Shown in pieces: positions 29,401-39,202 of a stretch of DNA of 64,000 nt; within the stretch, counting starts at the first letter, position 1, and each line of letters starts with the position of its first letter. Source of the DNA: a bacterium (GTDB lineage: Bacteria > Myxococcota_A > Bradymonadia > UBA7976 > UBA1532); NCBI GenBank assembly GCA_030427205.1, contig JAUHXC010000024.1, positions 1 to 64,000 on the forward strand. Reading direction: 5' to 3'. The notes under the pieces were generated by a model, which made no database searches, had not been told where the DNA came from, and saw only the letters and a program-made list of their open reading frames with translations. A program made the translations under genes and the position numbers.

Positions 29401-29913
29401 GCCGCCGGCGGCCCCCCACGCGGCGAACTGGAGTCGGGTGGCGCCCGCCGGCACCGGGTGGCCCGGCATCTCGCCCCAGTTTCCGCCGGGGCTCTGCCAC
29501 CAGACGCCCGCCCAGCCCGCCTCGCCTTGAGTGTGTACGAAGCGATGGCACAGGCCGCGGCCTTCGCCGCCGCGCATCGGGCAGACCTCGGTGGCCTCGA
29601 TGCCGCCGGCCTCGCCGTCGCCCATGAAGCCCGAAGCCGCGAAGACGCTGTCGACGACGAACGGCAGGTCGCCGCTCGCGCCGGCGTCGGTCTCGGCGTC
29701 GGCGATCATCCCGCCGTCGTCGCCGTCCTCACCCAAGTCGGGGCCCGCGTCGAGCGCGCCCGGGTCGACGCATTCGTCTGCACCGGCGCGCACCGTGCCC
29801 TCGGGGCAGGGCGCGTCGCCGCCGCCGGGCTGACCACATGCGACCAACGCCGCGCTCAACCAGAGCCAGGAGGCGCCGCGCAGCGCGCGGGGCGGAGGAG
29901 TCGGGCTTTTCAT
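26428..29913 (-). CDS. Large multi-CBM lipoprotein, probable surface beta-glucan binder
   Basis: 1161 residues from ATG 29913, with GGGAGAG six bases upstream. Lipobox ALVAC (Cys26) is followed by an Asp/Ala-rich linker. Two related N-terminal beta-sandwich-like domains (each with a WG-x-PG and FxxDDI/V motif) flank a Cys-rich segment. Then comes a GCTDPEADNHDPEA/DDGSC spacer, an E-set or CBM20-like domain (VDMSC, DDDGDGVWTATY, EYKYILDG), and three copies of a ~179-residue module (FGGAED, VDPTNPDN, RVWSPVAGIQVRLKIED, ELTFDF, FFDFGVPGAEAGERVYFFDDV) like marine carbohydrate-binding domains. No catalytic motif was seen. It is divergent from the ROK regulator of the beta-glucan operon and probably captures glucan at the cell surface, a role that SusD-like proteins play in Bacteroidota. 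Confidence 0.82.
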   Translation of the reverse strand: MKSPTPPPRALRGASWLWLSAALVACGQPGGGDAPCPEGTVRAGADECVDPGALDAGPDLGEDGDDGGMIADAETDAGASGDLPFVVDSVFAASGFMGDGEAGGIEATEVCPMRGGEGRGLCHRFVHTQGEAGWAGVWWQSPGGNWGEMPGHPVPAGATRLQFAAWGAAGGETITFAVGYGPADGFGVEQTVALTDSPTIYTIDLAGVPYADIAGGFSWVNQGEGGGVEFFVDDIVFAADPADAVDPCTVRCAMVRGLGECAGVPGHGACKQRCAERRAGACSAEADTWLGCVGDGGWACEADMPVSANGCAVERQALLDCEGAGGPATLPFYIDDHFFMTGYMGGGEIEVGDCPMGMDGGTCRRITWTPGGEPWIGFFFQHPAENWGDLPGLAVAPGATHVRFRAWGEAGGERANFAVGISDVDGFSNESGYMALGTEPMDLWLPVPGDVEELTGGFAWFLENPAGAETVTFYLDDVQWRDDAVPGAVEGGGCTDPEADNHDPEAAEDDGSCVYPVAFQVDMSCHDQPFGEVLISGPFCEWCAEGFPLADDDGDGVWTATYAFPVGPLEYKYILDGFAAQEDLIDDVAAGGQCAPITDGVGFANRQIIIEGPRTQSDTYGQCTACGEEPVDPPDRDRPFEAVTFDDPEVEYGLRGFGGAEDSSVVVDPTNPDNMVGRVLKSGAAELWAGTTLWTGPNETVGIIPIDADNTRMTVRVWSPVAGIQVRLKIEDSADAAISVETEATVTAEGMWEELTFDFANQAPGTAALNVDAIYDRASIFFDFGVPGAEAGERVYFFDDVAFGGEGGPIDPPDPDPIFETVTFDDPDIEYGLRGFGGAEDASVVVDPTNPDNMVGRVLKSGAAELWAGTTLWTGPNETVGVIPIDADNTRMTVRVWSPVAGIQVRLKIEDSTDAAISVETEATVTAEGMWEELTFDFANQAPGTAALNVDAIYDRASIFFDFGVPGAEAGERVYFFDDVAFGGEGGPVDPPEPAADFPITFDDPTVDYALIGFGGAEEATIEVDPAGGMNRVARVVKSAAAELWAGTTIATGLQQSVPVIGLDPAAPRMTVRVWSPVADIPVRLKIEDAGDPTVSVETEARATVVDGWELLTFDFSVEAPGTAPFNPDAVYDKVSIFFDFGVPGVEAGERVYVFDDVDVP
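26951..27975 (-). repeat. Two near-identical 537 bp direct repeats within the CBM gene
   Basis: The unit beginning ggcccgccctcgccgccgaa occurs at 26951 and at 27488, a period of exactly 537 bases (179 codons). Long stretches are identical apart from scattered, largely silent changes. A third, more diverged copy lies at ~26435-26935. The pattern suggests recent in-frame duplication or ongoing gene conversion. Confidence 0.92.
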
Positions 29914-29936
29914 GAGGCTCTCCCGTGCGACAGCCA

Positions 29937-29957
29937 TTTGTTCTACTAAACAACAAA
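29937..29957. promoter_or_regulatory. Candidate ROK-regulator operator
   Basis: TTTGTT and AACAAA form an inverted repeat with a 9-base spacer in the 132-base AT-rich gap between the divergent CBM lipoprotein and ROK genes. NagC/XylR-type ROK repressors are known to bind AT-rich sites with TTTGTT/AACAAA-like halves. A related half-site (CTACTTTGTTC) recurs at 30032-30042, next to the ROK start. Confidence 0.5.
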
Positions 29958-30006
29958 CCAGATCGACAAAGAGAGATCAAACCCGATACGCGATCGAAAT
30001 TTCCTT

Positions 30007-30036
30007 TTGACAATAGTACAGAACAGCCGCTCTACT
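30007..30036 (+). promoter_or_regulatory. Candidate sigma-70 promoter of the beta-glucan operon
   Basis: A perfect -35 TTGACA lies at 30007-30012. After an 18-base spacer a weaker -10 (TCTACT) lies at 30031-30036. Transcription would begin very close to the ROK start codon at 30046, implying a leaderless or nearly leaderless message, which agrees with the lack of a ribosome site there. Confidence 0.5.
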
Positions 30037-30045
30037 TTGTTCACG

Positions 30046-31344
30046 ATGACTACAAACCCTCCCGATCAGGCGCTGACCGTCTCCCGCGCCGGGCTGTTGC
30101 CCCGTCGCCGTGAACCCGGGCGGCTCGACGCGAACAGCATGCGCAGCCGCAATCGCAGCATGCTCTTGCGCTCGATCTGGCGTGACGGCCCCACCTCGCG
30201 CGCCGACCTGGCCCGGCATACGGGCCTCAGCCGCTCGGCGGTCTCGGCCCTCGTCGAGCCGCTCATCGACAGCGGGCTGGTCGAAGAGACCGGCCGCGGC
30301 TCGTCCCGCGGCGGGCGCCGTCCACGCATGCTGCGCTTCGTCGACGAGGCCTTCTCGGTCGTCGGCATCGACATGGGCGCGACGCACATCAGCGTCGTGG
30401 TCACCGACATGCGGGGCCGGGTCCGCGCGTGGCAGCGGACCGATCGCTCGACCCGCGAGGATCCGCACGGCGCCCTGCAGGTCATGCGGCAGCTGGTGGA
30501 CGCGGCCCGTGCGGATACCGGGATGCGGACTGGCCGGATGCAGGCTGGCCGGCTGTTGGGGGTCGGCGTGGCCGTCCCCAGCCCGGTCGATCCGACGGCG
30601 CCCGGGCGGCTGCCGCCGTTCTTCATGCCCGCCTGGCGCGACATCGACCTCGAGCGGGATCTGGCGCTGTCCGGCTCTCCGCCGCTGTTGATCGACAACG
30701 ACGCCAACCTGGGCGCGCTCGCCGAGAGCTGGTGGGGCGCGGGGCGCGACGGCGGCGATCTGGCGTTCATCAAGCTCGGCACCGGCATCGGCGCGGGCTT
30801 CGTCATCGACGGGCACATCTTCCGCGGGCACAACGGCACCGCCGGCGAGATCGGCCACCTGGTCATCGATCCGCAGGGGCCGCAATGTGTCTGCGGCCTT
30901 CAGGGCTGCCTGTCGACCTTCATCGGCACGCCGGCGCTGCTCGCGGCCGCCCGCGCCGCCGGCAGCGGCGAGCCGCACAGCCTGCTCGACGACCCCGCCC
31001 TCGACGTGCGCCGACTGATCGCGGCGGTGCAGCAGGGTGATCCGGCCGCCCGGGCGCTCATCGAACGGGCCGCCGGTTTCCTCGGGCTGGCCGTCGCGGG
31101 TCTCATCAACCTCATCAACCCGCGCACCGTCGTCCTGGGCGGCGAGCTGGCCACCGTCGGCGATGCGCTGTTGTTGCCGCTGCGCGCCCGGGTGCAATCG
31201 CGCAGCATGTGGACCGCGGTGGCCCACAGCCGGATCATCGCCAGCCGCCTCGGCGAGCAGGACGTCGCGCTCGGCGCCGCGACCCGGGTCATGCAGGCCG
31301 CGCTGATGGATCCGACGCGCTTCCCGGTGGAGGTGTCGCCGTGA
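30046..31344 (+). CDS. ROK-family transcriptional regulator of the beta-glucan operon
   Basis: 432 residues. The start at ATG 30046 (MTTNPPDQ) is chosen by closeness to the promoter; the frame extends 13 codons further upstream, across the -35 box. An N-terminal winged helix-turn-helix (SRADLARHTGLSRSAVSALV) is followed by the ROK sugar-kinase-like domain: GIDMGATH, IDNDANLGALAE, GTGIGAGFVIDG, and the zinc-binding CVCGLQGCL. Such proteins repress sugar genes and release DNA on binding a sugar. It is the first gene of the operon and overlaps the GH16 start by GTGA, so it probably controls itself, the operon and the divergent CBM lipoprotein. Confidence 0.92.
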   Translation: MTTNPPDQALTVSRAGLLPRRREPGRLDANSMRSRNRSMLLRSIWRDGPTSRADLARHTGLSRSAVSALVEPLIDSGLVEETGRGSSRGGRRPRMLRFVDEAFSVVGIDMGATHISVVVTDMRGRVRAWQRTDRSTREDPHGALQVMRQLVDAARADTGMRTGRMQAGRLLGVGVAVPSPVDPTAPGRLPPFFMPAWRDIDLERDLALSGSPPLLIDNDANLGALAESWWGAGRDGGDLAFIKLGTGIGAGFVIDGHIFRGHNGTAGEIGHLVIDPQGPQCVCGLQGCLSTFIGTPALLAAARAAGSGEPHSLLDDPALDVRRLIAAVQQGDPAARALIERAAGFLGLAVAGLINLINPRTVVLGGELATVGDALLLPLRARVQSRSMWTAVAHSRIIASRLGEQDVALGAATRVMQAALMDPTRFPVEVSP

Positions 31345-32267
31345 GGCCTGCCCGCGCCCTGCCGGCGGGCATCTCGGCGCTCGGCTGCTCCCTGCTCGGC
31401 CTCTCGCTGCTCGGCGCCACCGGCTGCGTGGGCGAGGCCGAGCCGCCGCGCGAGCCCACGGTCACCGGCGGCGACGCCGAACCGGACGCCGCCGCCGAGC
31501 CCGATGTCGATACGTCGCCCGAGCGGGAAGATTGGCAGCTGGTCTGGAGTGACGAGTTCGACGGCGCCGCCGATACCCCGCCCGATCCGACGAAGTGGGT
31601 GCACGACATCGGCGGCCACGGCTGGGGCAACGCGCAACTGGAGTTCGATACCGACCGCGTCGCGAACGCGGCCCACGACGGCGCCGGTCACCTGGTGATC
31701 ACCGCCCGCCGCGAGCCCTTCGGCGGGCGGGACTACACCTCGGCCCGCATCAAGACCGACGGCACGTTCGCCCGGGCCTACGGGCGATTCGAAGCGCGCC
31801 TGCGCCAGCCGGAGGGGCCCGGCATGTGGCCCGCTTTCTGGCTGCTCGGCGCCGACTTCGGCACCGTCGGCTGGCCCGAGTGTGGCGAGATCGACATCAT
31901 GGAGTTCCGCGGCCAGCAGACCCGGCAATCCACCGGCGCGATCCACGGGCCGGGCTATTCGGCCGGCGAGTCGATCCACGGGGCGCACTTCTCGGCGACG
32001 CCGCTGTCCGATGGCTTCCACGTCTACGCGGTCGAATGGCACCCCGATCGCATCGACTGGTTCGTCGACGAGACGCTCTTTCACAGCGTGACCCCCGACG
32101 ACCTGCCGCCGGGCGCCCGTTGGGTCTACGACCACCCGTTCTTCATCATCCTCAACCTGGCGGTCGGCGGCACCTTCGTCGGCCCGCCGGATGCCACTAC
32201 GGTCTTCCCCCAACAGATGCACGTCGACTACGTGCGGGTCTACGCGGCCGCCGAAGACATGCCCTGA
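31341..32267 (+). CDS. GH16 endo-beta-1,3(4)-glucanase (laminarinase-type) lipoprotein
   Basis: 308 residues from GTG 31341, which overlaps the ROK stop codon and is preceded by GGTGGAGG. A signal segment ends in lipobox GATGC (Cys29), followed by an Asp/Glu/Ala linker and a GH16 domain from ~65. The catalytic signature is GEIDIMEF, with nucleophile Glu183 and acid/base Glu188; the extra residue in ExDxxE is typical of laminarinase/lichenase members, not carrageenases. MWPAFWLLG and DPTKWVHDIGGHGWGN are further family motifs. It should cut internal beta-1,3-glucan bonds at the cell surface or in the periplasm, making oligosaccharides for the following enzymes. Confidence 0.93.
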   Translation: MRPARALPAGISALGCSLLGLSLLGATGCVGEAEPPREPTVTGGDAEPDAAAEPDVDTSPEREDWQLVWSDEFDGAADTPPDPTKWVHDIGGHGWGNAQLEFDTDRVANAAHDGAGHLVITARREPFGGRDYTSARIKTDGTFARAYGRFEARLRQPEGPGMWPAFWLLGADFGTVGWPECGEIDIMEFRGQQTRQSTGAIHGPGYSAGESIHGAHFSATPLSDGFHVYAVEWHPDRIDWFVDETLFHSVTPDDLPPGARWVYDHPFFIILNLAVGGTFVGPPDATTVFPQQMHVDYVRVYAAAEDMP

Positions 32268-32300
32268 GCCGCGCCCCGAAGCGCACTGCGGAGCGATGAC

Positions 32301-33673
<1,373 letters not shown>

Positions 33674-33677
<4 letters not shown>

Positions 33678-36600
33678 TGCGCAGGCACTCCCATGGATGG
33701 CTGCGCGCCATCGCCGCCCTTCTGGCTCTGAGCGCGACGCCGGCGTTGGCCGCCGAGCCCGCCGGCCCGCACGAGGTGAAGACCGTCAAGGACGAGGGCG
33801 GCTGGCGGCTGATGGTCGACGGCGAGCCGTTGATGGTCTTCGGCATGAACTGGGACTACATCCCCATCGGCAAGAACTATGCCTGGGTCTTGTGGCATCA
33901 GCCCGACGATGTCATCGAAGAGGCGCTGCGCGGCGAGATGGCCCTGCTCGAGGCGATGGGGGTCAACGCCATCCGCCAGTACCCGGACATCCCGCCCCGC
34001 TGGGTCACCTGGATCTACGAGAACTATGGCATCTTCACGGTCGTCAATCACACCGTGGGTCGCTATGGCTTCCTGGTCAATGGCACCTGGATCGGCAATA
34101 CCGACTACGCCGACCCCGATACCCGCAAAGCCATCGCCGAAGACATCGATCGCATGGTCGAGACCTACCGCGGCACCCGCGGGGTGCTGATGTACCTGCT
34201 CGGCAACGAGAACAACTACGGGCTGACGTGGACCTCGTTCGAGGCGGAGAACCTGCCCGCAGGCGCGGCCGACAACGCCAAGGCCGAGCCGCTCTACAGC
34301 CTCTTCGGCGAGGTGGCGACGCGCATCAAGCAGAAGGATCCGACGTGGCCCATCGCCTTGGCCAATGGCGACCTGGGCTATATGGATCTCATCGCCAAAT
34401 ACGACGATGACATCGACATCATGGGATCGAACGTCTACCGCGGCTCCAGCTCGCGGGATCTGTTCGACCGGGTCGACGTCGAGCTGGACAAGCCGTTTCT
34501 CTACAGCGAGTTCGGGGCCGACGCCTACGACGCCAAGCGCGGCCGCGAGGCGCCCAACCCCCAGGCGATGTATCTGCGCGACCAGTGGCAGGAGATCTAC
34601 GAGCACAGCCACGGCAAGGGGCGCTCGGGCACCGCGATCGGCGGCCTGATCTTCCAGTGGAGCGACGGCTGGTGGAAGCACGGGCAGTCGGTGCGGCTCG
34701 ACGTGCAGGACGATACGGCCTCCTGGGCGACGGGCGCCTACCCCCACGACCACGTCGAGGGGCAGAACAACATGAACGAAGAGTGGTTCGGCATCGCGGC
34801 GAAGGACTTCCCCGACGATCGCGGCATCCACACGGTGCGGCCGCGCACCGCGTACTATCTGCTGCGCGAAGCGTTCGCGCTCGATCCCTACGCCGCGTCG
34901 ACCACGCTGCAGACGATTCGGGAACACTTCGGCGACCTCGATCCGGTCACCTACGAGGCGGCCTACCGCGCCGACAAGGCCGCCGCCCGCTCGCTGGAGA
35001 ACGCCAAGGTGCGGGTGACCCGGCTCGAGCTGCGCCTCGAGCAGTCGTTCTCGGCGGGCGACGCGCGCACCGAGCGGCCGGGGGATGTCATCGCCGATCA
35101 CACCGAGAGCGCCTACTTCGACGTGACCGCCGAGCCCATGGCCGGGGTCAAGAGCCGGGTCTCGCTCAACGTCGTCGGCAACGTGGCCCAGAACCGGCTG
35201 CATGACATCTTCTACGAGAACCGCGGCCGCGATCTGCGCGGGCAGGCCACCGACGGCGGTGAGGTCGACCTCAGCGGCCTGGAGCGGATCGCGCTCTATC
35301 AGGCCGAGCTGGAGATCGACCAGCCGTGGTTCCGGCTCGAAGGCTTCTATCGCACCGGTCACTATCACTGGGGCGACGAGGGCGACTTCTTCGGGCTGTA
35401 CCCCGAGGCCAACTACGGCCCGAACCTGGACATCTACAACGGCCAGGCGCCGCTGGGCGCCGAAGTGACCGGCAAGAAGGGGCTCGAAGGGCTCAAGCTG
35501 GCCTTCGGCCCCGAGCTGTACTGGGGCGCCAACCCGGGCTTCATCGCCAAGTATCACCGCGCGATGGGCGGCTTCGAGTTCGCCCTGGTGCACCGCGAAG
35601 ACCTGGGTCAGGCGGCGACCACCGAGAGCAGCCTCGTCGTGCCGCAGCGGCAGACCCGCAAGACGGCGCTGAGCTTGGGCTTCGAGACCGGCGGCCTGCG
35701 GGTCGACGTGGGCGCGTTGATGGCCGGCTCCGACCGGGTCGGCGAGGGCTTCCGCTGGGCCGAAGAGATCGACGGCCGCGGCTATCGCGACACCGGCAAG
35801 GCGGTCTACGACGACGAGATCGCGTGGGTCGATACCCTGGGCGCCAAGGCCCGGGTGACCCTGCAATCGGGGCGCTACATGGGCTATGTGCACGGGGTGG
35901 CCAAGGGGCTGGTGGCCGACGCGGGGGCCGACCTGCGCAAGCGGTTCACCGGGTGGTCGCTCGACGAGAGCGGCCAGGGCAACCACGTCGGCGGCCTGGC
36001 CGGCTTCGCGGTCAACCTGGGCAGCTTCCAGATCGCGCCGCACGCGCTCTACCAGAAGCCGCTGATCGGCCCGATGGACCCCGAGTCGCCCTACTTCAGC
36101 CAGGACACCGGCATCTACTACCCGGCGCTGGCCGCGCGCAATCAGCTCGATGACCCCTTCGCGGTGTTGGGCAACCGCGAGACGCTGGGGCTCGAGCTGC
36201 TGTTCGTCTACGATCCGACCCCCGGCACCTGGTTCTGGGAGTGGGACAACGACCTGCGCGAAGACGCGAACTTCGCCGCCAGCCTCGACATCGTCTACCG
36301 CCACCAGCCGACCAGCCGGGATGCCACCTTCGGGGTGAACGATCAGGGCGTCTTCTTCGCCTTCGCCGGCGCCCCGCCCGCGGAGGACCTGTGGGACGTG
36401 ACCCTGCGCTGGGTGGCCAACCCCACCGCGCGGCTGCGGCTGGTGGGGCATGTCTTCGCCGGTCACGCCCAGGCCAACGGCGACAGCGCCCGCTCGATCG
36501 ATCGCTTCGGCGGCGATGTCATGGCGCTGATGGCACCCATGCGCATCGAGCTGCGCGCGGCCTTCGATGACTGGGGGCCGTATGACTTCCACCGTGACTT

Positions 36601-36808
36601 CAACCTGACCTACCCCTTCCAGGGGCTCGCCGACCTGAGCTACGTCATCGGCGTCACCGGGCTCGACGAGGCGCGGATCCGCATCGGCCTGCGCGGCCGC
36701 GCCCGCACGCTCGACCAGTACTCGGCCGAGTTCGTGGCCCACCCCGACGACCCCGACGCCCGCGGCTTCGAGTGGGAGGTCGGCAGCTATATCTGGACCA
36801 ACCTGTGA
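33674..36808 (+). CDS. Clan GH-A glycoside hydrolase apparently fused to an outer-membrane beta-barrel
   Basis: 1044 residues from ATG 33674; ATG 33677 is equally possible and better spaced from GAGGAGG. The gene overlaps GH1 by ATGA. A signal peptide is cleaved near ALA-A (~27). Residues ~35-420 form a GH2-like TIM barrel with acid/base Glu179 in LLGNENNYG and nucleophile Glu279 in YSEFGADA. From ~440 to the end there are roughly 600 residues of alternating polar/hydrophobic strands with aromatic girdles, acidic turns and no cysteines (for example LSLGFETGGLRVDVGALMAG, RLRLVGHVFAGHAQA), as in outer-membrane porins. The natural reading is a secreted glucan hydrolase tethered to, or gating, its own porin. 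The hydrolase part is well supported; the barrel is inferred from pattern. Confidence 0.78.
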
Positions 36809-36816
36809 GGCGCATC

Positions 36817-37437
36817 ATGACTCTTCAGCGAACCCTGCGTATCGCTCTGGGATCCGTCGCCCTGCTCGGGCTCACGGCCCTGTCGGGCTGCGCCGACGGC
36901 CCGCCCTATGTCTATGGCGAACGCGTCACCGGCATGACATTCGCCCCGTTCGACGACACCGTGGGCGTGCACCCGTCCGATCGGGTCCTGTCCGATCCGA
37001 ACAACCCGTTCGTCGATCAGGCGCCGTTCGGCGAGGTGCGCTGGGACATCGAAGCCTCGGGCGATCCGGTGGCCGCCTTCTACAGCTGGTCGACGCTGCT
37101 GGCCTATCAGGCGGTGGGCGAGCATCAGTTCTACGCGGCGCTCAACATGCACCGCATCTTCGACGCGCGCCGCGCCGCAGCCGACGATCTCGACGCGGTG
37201 CGGCAGCTGGCCATCGCCGGCTATCAGGCCGTGCTCGACGAGTTCCCCGAGTCGGTCACCTTCGACGCGAGCGGCGACATCGCCTATGGCCTCGCGACGC
37301 CGAGCTACCGCGGCATCGTCGAGCTCGGCGGCGCGCCGCGCGGCGGCTGGCAGCTGGTGGCGACCCCCGAAGGCGGATCGGTCGCGGTCAAGACCGCCGA
37401 CGTGCCGCCGCCCGCCGATGAAGAGGAGGCGTCGTGA
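36817..37437 (+). CDS. Small lipoprotein of the beta-glucan operon
   Basis: 206 residues from ATG 36817, nine bases after the hydrolase-barrel gene. The signal peptide ends in lipobox ALSGC (Cys24). The mature part is acidic and partly helical, with no recognised family or catalytic motif (YVYGERVTGM, AFYSWSTLLAYQ). Its C-terminus is Pro/Glu-rich. The tight position between the barrel fusion and the CBM-like lipoprotein suggests an envelope accessory, perhaps one assembling with the barrel. Function is unknown. Confidence 0.72.
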   Translation: MTLQRTLRIALGSVALLGLTALSGCADGPPYVYGERVTGMTFAPFDDTVGVHPSDRVLSDPNNPFVDQAPFGEVRWDIEASGDPVAAFYSWSTLLAYQAVGEHQFYAALNMHRIFDARRAAADDLDAVRQLAIAGYQAVLDEFPESVTFDASGDIAYGLATPSYRGIVELGGAPRGGWQLVATPEGGSVAVKTADVPPPADEEEAS

Positions 37438-38150
37438 TGGATGCGATGACTGCCCTGCGTGCGATGACTGCCATACCATCGGTGCTGCGTTCGATGACTG
37501 CCTCCGGCTCGCTCGTCGCGCTTCTCGCGACCGTCGCGCTGTCGACGAGCGGCTGCCGGCTCGACAGCGGGCCCGATGACTATGCCAGCCAGGAGAGCCT
37601 GCGCCTCGACGCCGCGCCGCCGCCCATCGACGCCGACATCGAGGACGGCGAGCGTCGGCTGAGCATCGGCGCGTTCTACGAGGGGCCGGCGGTCGAGACC
37701 GTCGTGGTCGACAACGTCAGCGCGCACTTCTATGTGTACGAAGACACCTTCGCCGCCACGGTCGAGGGCGGTGATCGGGTCGAAGGCAGCCAGAGCGATC
37801 GCTTGATCCACCGCGGCGGGCCGTGGTGGGGCGGCGGCATCCACTGGGACGTGGCCCGCGACGTGACGGGCTATGCCACCCTCGAGATCAGCCTCAAGTC
37901 ATCCGATCTCAGCTACGCGGGCCTGCAGCTCGCCATGAACGGGCCCGGCGAGAATCAGGGCACGGTCGACGCGGAGGACTATGGCTTCGCCACGGACGGC
38001 GAATGGCATCGGCTTCAGATCCCGCTGTCGGACTATGCCGCCGCCGGCGTCGACCTGAGTCAGGTGAGCGCGCCGCTGATCTTCGTCGGCGGCGCCGGCG
38101 AGAGCGGGCACAGCATTCTGGTCGACGGGGTCTTCTTCACCGACCTGTAG
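37437..38150 (+). CDS. Lipoprotein with a CBM-like beta-sandwich domain
   Basis: 237 residues from ATG 37437, with AGGAGG eight bases upstream; GTG 37434 is an alternative that overlaps the previous stop. The leader is long and contains several repeated MTA boxes before SGSLVALLATVALSTSGC, so a later Met could be the true start. The mature domain resembles beta-sandwich carbohydrate-binding modules (HRGGPWWGGGIHWDVA, GYATLEISLKSSDLSYAGLQL, WHRLQIPLSDYA, SILVDGVFFTD). It probably binds glucan at the outer membrane. Confidence 0.72.
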   Translation: MDAMTALRAMTAIPSVLRSMTASGSLVALLATVALSTSGCRLDSGPDDYASQESLRLDAAPPPIDADIEDGERRLSIGAFYEGPAVETVVVDNVSAHFYVYEDTFAATVEGGDRVEGSQSDRLIHRGGPWWGGGIHWDVARDVTGYATLEISLKSSDLSYAGLQLAMNGPGENQGTVDAEDYGFATDGEWHRLQIPLSDYAAAGVDLSQVSAPLIFVGGAGESGHSILVDGVFFTDL

Positions 38151-38200
38151 CCGCCCGTGCACGATGCCCGACACCGCCCGACGACCCACGGAGTCTGCCG

Positions 38201-39202
38201 ATGGTTCTCTCTCGACTCATGCTCTCCCTGGCGGTGGCGCTGCTCGCGGTTGCATGCGGCGCGGCCCCCTCCCCCGCCCCGCGGCCCGACGCTGCGCCTG
38301 ACGCGCAGCCCGACGCGCAGCGTGTCTTCCAGCCGGCCGCGAGCGGTGTGATCCATGGCATCGCCTATGGTCCCTTCCGTGAAGGTCAGCGCCCGGGCGG
38401 GCCCGATCCGACGGCGGCTCAGATCGAGCAGGATCTGCGCATCATCGCCCGCCACTGGGGCATGCTGCGGGTCTACAGCAGCCGCGGGCCGACGGCGGAC
38501 ATCCTGCGTATCATCCGCGAGGCAAAGCTGCCGTTGACGGTCGTGCTCGGGGCCTGGATCGCGCCGGACGACGCGGCGGCGAATCAGGCCGAGGTCGAGC
38601 AGGCGATCGCGCTGGCGCGGGCCTATCCCGATGTGGTGTCGGCGGTCAGCGTCGGCAATGAGACCCAGGTCTTCTGGTCGGGGCATCGCACGCCGCGGGA
38701 CGTCCTCCTCGGGCACCTGCGCACGGTGCGGGCCGCGGTGCAGCAGCCGGTGACCACCGCCGATGACTACAACTTCTGGAACAAACCCGAGGCGGCGCCG
38801 GTGGCGGAAGCCGTCGACTTCATCCTGCTGCATGCCTATGCCATGTGGAACGGCCGTACGCTCGACGACGCGGTGCCATGGACCGAACGCACGGTCGATG
38901 CCATCCGCGCGCTGCACCCGACGCTGCCGATCGTGCTCGGCGAGACGGGCTGGGCGACGACGCTCGACCCCAATGGCGACGAGGTCCAGCACATCAAGGC
39001 GCCGGCGGGTGAGGCCGAGCAGGCCCGCTTTCACGCCGAGTTCAAGGCCTGGGCCGCCGCCCGCGAGCAGCCGTATTTCTACTGCGAGGCGTTCGACGAG
39101 CCGTGGAAGGGCAGCGACAGCCCGCTCGAGGTGGAGAAGCACTGGGGCCTGTTCGACGTGCAGCGCAAGCCGAAGGCGGCGATGGCCGGGGACGCGCCGT
39201 GA
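38201..39202 (+). CDS. GH17 glucan beta-1,3-glucosidase-type lipoprotein
   Basis: 333 residues from ATG 38201, with ACGGAG seven bases upstream. Lipobox AVAC (Cys19) is followed by a Pro/Ala/Asp linker. The TIM barrel matches GH17 (GIAYGPFREGQ, LRVYSS, VSVGNET with acid/base Glu154, DFILLHAYAMWNG, IVLGETGW with nucleophile Glu248, YFYCEAFDEPWK). GH17 enzymes cut or transfer beta-1,3-glucan chains. The lipid anchor puts it on the envelope side with GH16. Its stop overlaps the transporter start by GTGA. Confidence 0.92.
   Translation: MVLSRLMLSLAVALLAVACGAAPSPAPRPDAAPDAQPDAQRVFQPAASGVIHGIAYGPFREGQRPGGPDPTAAQIEQDLRIIARHWGMLRVYSSRGPTADILRIIREAKLPLTVVLGAWIAPDDAAANQAEVEQAIALARAYPDVVSAVSVGNETQVFWSGHRTPRDVLLGHLRTVRAAVQQPVTTADDYNFWNKPEAAPVAEAVDFILLHAYAMWNGRTLDDAVPWTERTVDAIRALHPTLPIVLGETGWATTLDPNGDEVQHIKAPAGEAEQARFHAEFKAWAAAREQPYFYCEAFDEPWKGSDSPLEVEKHWGLFDVQRKPKAAMAGDAP

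Noticed and set aside
26209-29949. 1246-codon plus-strand frame opposite the CBM lipoprotein
   Set aside because: The minus strand has signal peptide, lipobox, repeated domains and a strong ribosome site. The plus frame is Arg/His/Asp-rich mirror sequence.
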